Shown: one piece after another, positions 63,760-64,000 of the stretch | Numbering within the stretch: the stretch's first letter is position 1 | How the letters are laid out: each line of letters starts with the position of its first letter | Assembly (NCBI RefSeq): GCF_900110245.1 | Contig: NZ_FOCZ01000014.1 | Span: 1 to 64,000 of the forward strand | Length of the DNA: 64,000 bases | Reading direction: 5' to 3' | Source: Niastella yeongjuensis | GTDB taxonomy: Bacteria > Bacteroidota > Bacteroidia > Chitinophagales > Chitinophagaceae | The notes under the pieces: generated by a model | Database searches by the model: none | What the model was told of the DNA's origin: nothing | Seen by the model: only the letters and a program-made list of their open reading frames with translations | Position numbers and translations under genes: made by a program

Positions 63760-64000
63760 ATGTCAAAAGATTATGCATCAACCCGCCGGAAATTTTTAAA
63801 ACAGTTAACGGCCACCAGCGCTATGCTGGCTGCCGGTCCGTTCGCTTCCGTTGCCAACCCTGAACAACTGGAAGAGCGCATCATCCGGTATCAACGCCCC
63901 ATCAGTGCCAATGATACCATTCGAATAGGCCTTATTGGTACCGGCATTATGGGGCACAACGACTTGCAAACCGCCCTGAAAGTACCGGGCGTGGAACTGG
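63760..64000 (+). CDS. Gfo/Idh/MocA family oxidoreductase, N-terminal part (cut by the window)
   Basis: The first 80 residues are visible. A Tat signal peptide (STRRKFLKQL followed by a hydrophobic, Ala-rich stretch) precedes a Rossmann motif IRIGLIGTGIMG. In Bacteroidota such secreted oxidoreductases act on sugars in the periplasm, with the cofactor bound before export. The gene runs off the right edge. Confidence 0.85.
   Translation, partial: MSKDYASTRRKFLKQLTATSAMLAAGPFASVANPEQLEERIIRYQRPISANDTIRIGLIGTGIMGHNDLQTALKVPGVEL

Overview
The window looks like chromosome from a Bacteroidota member, most likely family Chitinophagaceae (Chitinophaga/Niastella-like). Evidence: a SusC/SusD pair driven by an ECF sigma factor and a FecR anti-sigma with an STN domain on SusC; a T9SS-type C-terminal sorting domain; a LytS/LytTR pair; beta-propeller hybrid-type sensor kinases; and several promoters of the Bacteroidota type (TTG or TTTG, 18-20 bases, TAnnTTTG). 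The genus is inference. No plasmid, phage or IS genes and no CRISPR array are visible.

Layout. 1-210: two tandem leftward promoters, each followed by a near-identical leader hairpin; their gene is off the left edge. 249-1913: a TetR regulator and two small membrane proteins. 2353-6785: a lipoprotein sialidase, a four-PAS histidine kinase and a GNAT acetyltransferase. 7087-7268: tRNA-Gln(CUG) with promoter and terminator. 7642-9415: a two-gene accessory cassette (a DUF1016-type protein without its nuclease domain and an unknown 213-residue protein) sharing a duplicated translation-start region. 9467-20273, all on the minus strand: ECF sigma, FecR, SusC, SusD, an S9 peptidase and a TlpA-like thioredoxin protein, read here as a nutrient, probably peptide, uptake locus with cell-surface signalling. 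20534-22958: a second ECF sigma, a small membrane protein, a CpxP/Spy-like periplasmic protein and a DUF3108-like protein.

23057-30749 is cell-surface polysaccharide and lipopolysaccharide synthesis: rfbD, rfbC, rfbB (no rfbA in the window), UDP-xylose synthase, UDP-glucose dehydrogenase, a DegT-family aminotransferase and the Kdo transferase waaA. 31643-35666 is housekeeping: thymidine kinase, CcmB/CcmC/CcmD-like cytochrome c biogenesis and a glutamate-type dehydrogenase. 35774-41760 holds DUF2339, a solo HsdR-N-like protein, AMP nucleosidase, an M14 carboxypeptidase and rpsT. 42072-46139 is sucA-sucB. 46244-58621 holds two two-component pairs, an RsmB-like methyltransferase, a T9SS subtilase, a lipoprotein, mnmA and a thioredoxin fusion. 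58665-64000 holds an M14 peptidase, ssb, a repeat-rich gap, a divergent L,D-transpeptidase candidate and the start of a Gfo/Idh/MocA oxidoreductase with a Tat signal.

The most unusual feature at the DNA level is a set of short degenerate 'phrase' repeats (GGCAGA, CTTTAAA/CTTTCAA, GGTTACAGGTTCCAG, GGCAATGGGCAAT, TTACCGGTTGCC, GCTTACAGCTTATAG). They lie mostly just 3' of genes, several in inverted pairs, and one copy is embedded in frame in waaA.
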